64,000 nucleotides of DNA from Epiperipatus broadwayi (Eukaryota > Onychophora > Udeonychophora > Euonychophora > Peripatidae): the NCBI GenBank assembly GCA_028023455.1, contig JAQFVV010012477.1, positions 2,378,650 to 2,442,649 on the forward strand. The letters run 5' to 3'. The notes beneath the pieces were generated by a model. The model made no database searches and had not been told where the DNA came from. It saw only the letters and a program-made list of their open reading frames with translations. The first letter of the stretch is position 1, and each line of letters opens with the position of its first letter. A program made the position numbers and the translations under genes. Shown piece by piece: positions 62,677 to 64,000 of the stretch.

Positions 62677-62840
62677 AGCAAAATGAAAGAGACAGTGAAT
62701 ATTGACTCTGATGTTTATGTAAACAAATACGCTTGTTTGGAGGTCTTGGTAAAGCTCCATCTATTGATTATTAATACAAGCGATAGCAGGTTTTTAGTAT
62801 ATAAAACTTGTTTTGTTTTTCATATATATATATATATATA

Positions 62841-64000
62841 TACATAATTAAATTAACAATTTAAATATTACTTATTAAATATTACTAATACCTTTAAAAA
62901 ATAAAAGAAGTATAACAACCAAAATAAAAAAAAAACCAATACAAATATTATATTATATAATTATTTGGTGGAAAGAGGAAATTCAGTTTATATTTAAATG
63001 CGACTAAAGTTAGAATGTATATGCAGAATATTACATAATCTAATATTAAATTTTACAAAAGTGCTGATTGGAAAATTTAGTATTAGCCTACATGACATTT
63101 CTTGCATTAAATTTCAGTGTAGGTTTAGCATATTCTCATTTCATATACATCATCATTACCATCATTTTCAACCATTATTGATTCAATGTATTATACACAT
63201 CTTTTCAAATTCACCATCTTATCTGATTGCTAGCCTTTCTCTTCCATACTACCACAGCATATTTTCTTATTTTATTTATTCATCTCACATGTGGATCACT
63301 AAAATGCAAACAGCCAATGGTCCAAAGATCACCAGTTGAGAAACACTTATCTACATTATTTCTCACTAATCATTAAACAGTAAAATTATTTATAGCATTA
63401 AAATACTTTATGAAAAATGTGAGCTTGTGAAAATATTTACAAAAAAACTTAGATTTAAAAAATTATATATGATTAAAAAATTAAAACCATTCCCACATAT
63501 ATATTTATATATAATCAAAATTACGCCAAATTCACAACTCAACCAGACTAATCAAAAAAATGTATATATATATACGCATGTGGCATGTACGTTGACAAAA
63601 CAACTTGCTATTATATACTCATCTTGAGACTCTTTTTTTCACATGTTATATGGATGCTCCAAAAAATAATACTAGGGAATTCATCATTTATCTGTGAGAA
63701 TATTAGAATATATACATGTTTCAAAAATGAATTCCTAAGATTAGAGTAACAAAATAACTGAAACATAAAGAGATTATAGTAGCAAAAAAATATATTGTGA
63801 CCAGTTGGATTACATAGCACGCACTAATATAGTGTGTGTGTGCATAACTATATACATAAAATAATGAAAAGTAGAAATAAACACAGAATAAATTTTTGTA
63901 GATATTTTTCTATATTTCCTAAAATAAAATAATGATAAGTAAAGAGTTAAATAACTCTGGGTTTAAAATAATATTTGATTGTAAAATTAAATATTTTAAA
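62841..64000. other. AT-rich intergenic DNA
   Basis: No host gene seen. Contains the RTE tail listed separately. Confidence 0.5.
63125..63300 (-). pseudogene. RTE-type element, 3' tail fragment
   Basis: The complement reads CCACATGTGAGATGAATAAA..., AGAGAAAGGCTAGCAATCAG, ...TTGAATCAATAATGGTTGAA and ends in ATGATG-type repeats. This parallels the last ~150 bp of the RTE copies at 29340-29490 and 45345-45490. Only the extreme 3' end is present. Confidence 0.7.

Larger units (their letters stand above)
62123..62840. mobile_element. Hammerhead-bearing fold-back element (retrozyme-like)
   Basis: Two ~270 bp arms (62123-62393, 62432-62701) pair almost perfectly around a 38 bp spacer, forming one of the strongest hairpins in the window. 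The right arm plus the tail 62702-62840 is colinear with the tandem unit at 20960-21370, and ends in the same terminal segment (CTCCATCTATTGAT, AATACAAGCGATAGCAGG, T-rich, TTTTTCAT) running into (TA)n. The left edge also starts at (TA)n. Each arm carries an identical hammerhead motif, in opposite orientation. No coding sequence. Confidence 0.85.

Overview
The window is a very AT-rich, gene-poor stretch of a large eukaryotic genome, almost certainly an invertebrate animal. Every piece of coding sequence I recognise is a decayed retroelement. There is no convincing host gene, tRNA or rRNA, and nothing bacterial. The retroelements are Penelope-like elements (PLEs: reverse transcriptase, RT, plus GIY-YIG endonuclease) and RTE-type or related non-LTR elements (APE endonuclease plus RT). 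Both are typical of metazoan genomes. I cannot name the phylum from the sequence alone.

Layout. 1-5.2 kb: AT-rich intergenic DNA with microsatellites. 5.5-10.2 kb: a PLE remnant between ~0.8 kb inverted terminal repeats. 10.3-12.6 kb: a minisatellite, an LTR-like core promoter and a fold-back repeat. 13.2-17.5 kb: copy A of a 4.3 kb non-coding element, followed by a divergent inverted relative (17.5-~18.6 kb). Copy B lies inverted at 47.0-51.2 kb. 20.9-21.4 kb: a tandem ~410 bp unit carrying a hammerhead-ribozyme motif. 23-25.6 kb: tandem and fold-back repeats. 29.1-29.5 kb: an RTE 3' end. 33.2-35.7 kb: PLE remnants, one interrupted by a hammerhead-bearing insertion with a 15 bp target-site duplication (TSD). 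36.4 kb: a fold-back with a third hammerhead motif. 40.6 kb: a near-perfect palindrome. 41.4-45.5 kb: a long RTE remnant interrupted by a 1.2 kb element with terminal inverted repeats (TIRs), an 8 bp TSD and a telomere-like tract. 54-60.5 kb: three fold-backs and another non-LTR remnant. 61.3-61.9 kb: a third PLE endonuclease lineage. 62.1-62.8 kb: a large hairpin carrying two hammerhead motifs in opposite orientation.

How the parts may work together. The most interesting signal is a set of short, non-coding, tandem or fold-back elements with intact or near-intact hammerhead cores (20.9, 34.0, 36.4 and 62.1 kb), sitting among several PLE fragments. Known animal retrozymes are non-autonomous, tandemly repeated elements with type I hammerheads, and PLEs are proposed to mobilise them. 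The layout here fits that idea, with an unusual twist: three of the four loci are inverted (fold-back) rather than purely head-to-tail. Many repeats are also bounded by (TA)n tracts, which suggests a shared insertion preference or a shared terminal structure.

Limits. All family calls come from reading motifs by eye. Ends of decayed elements are approximate, and no homology search or folding program was run.
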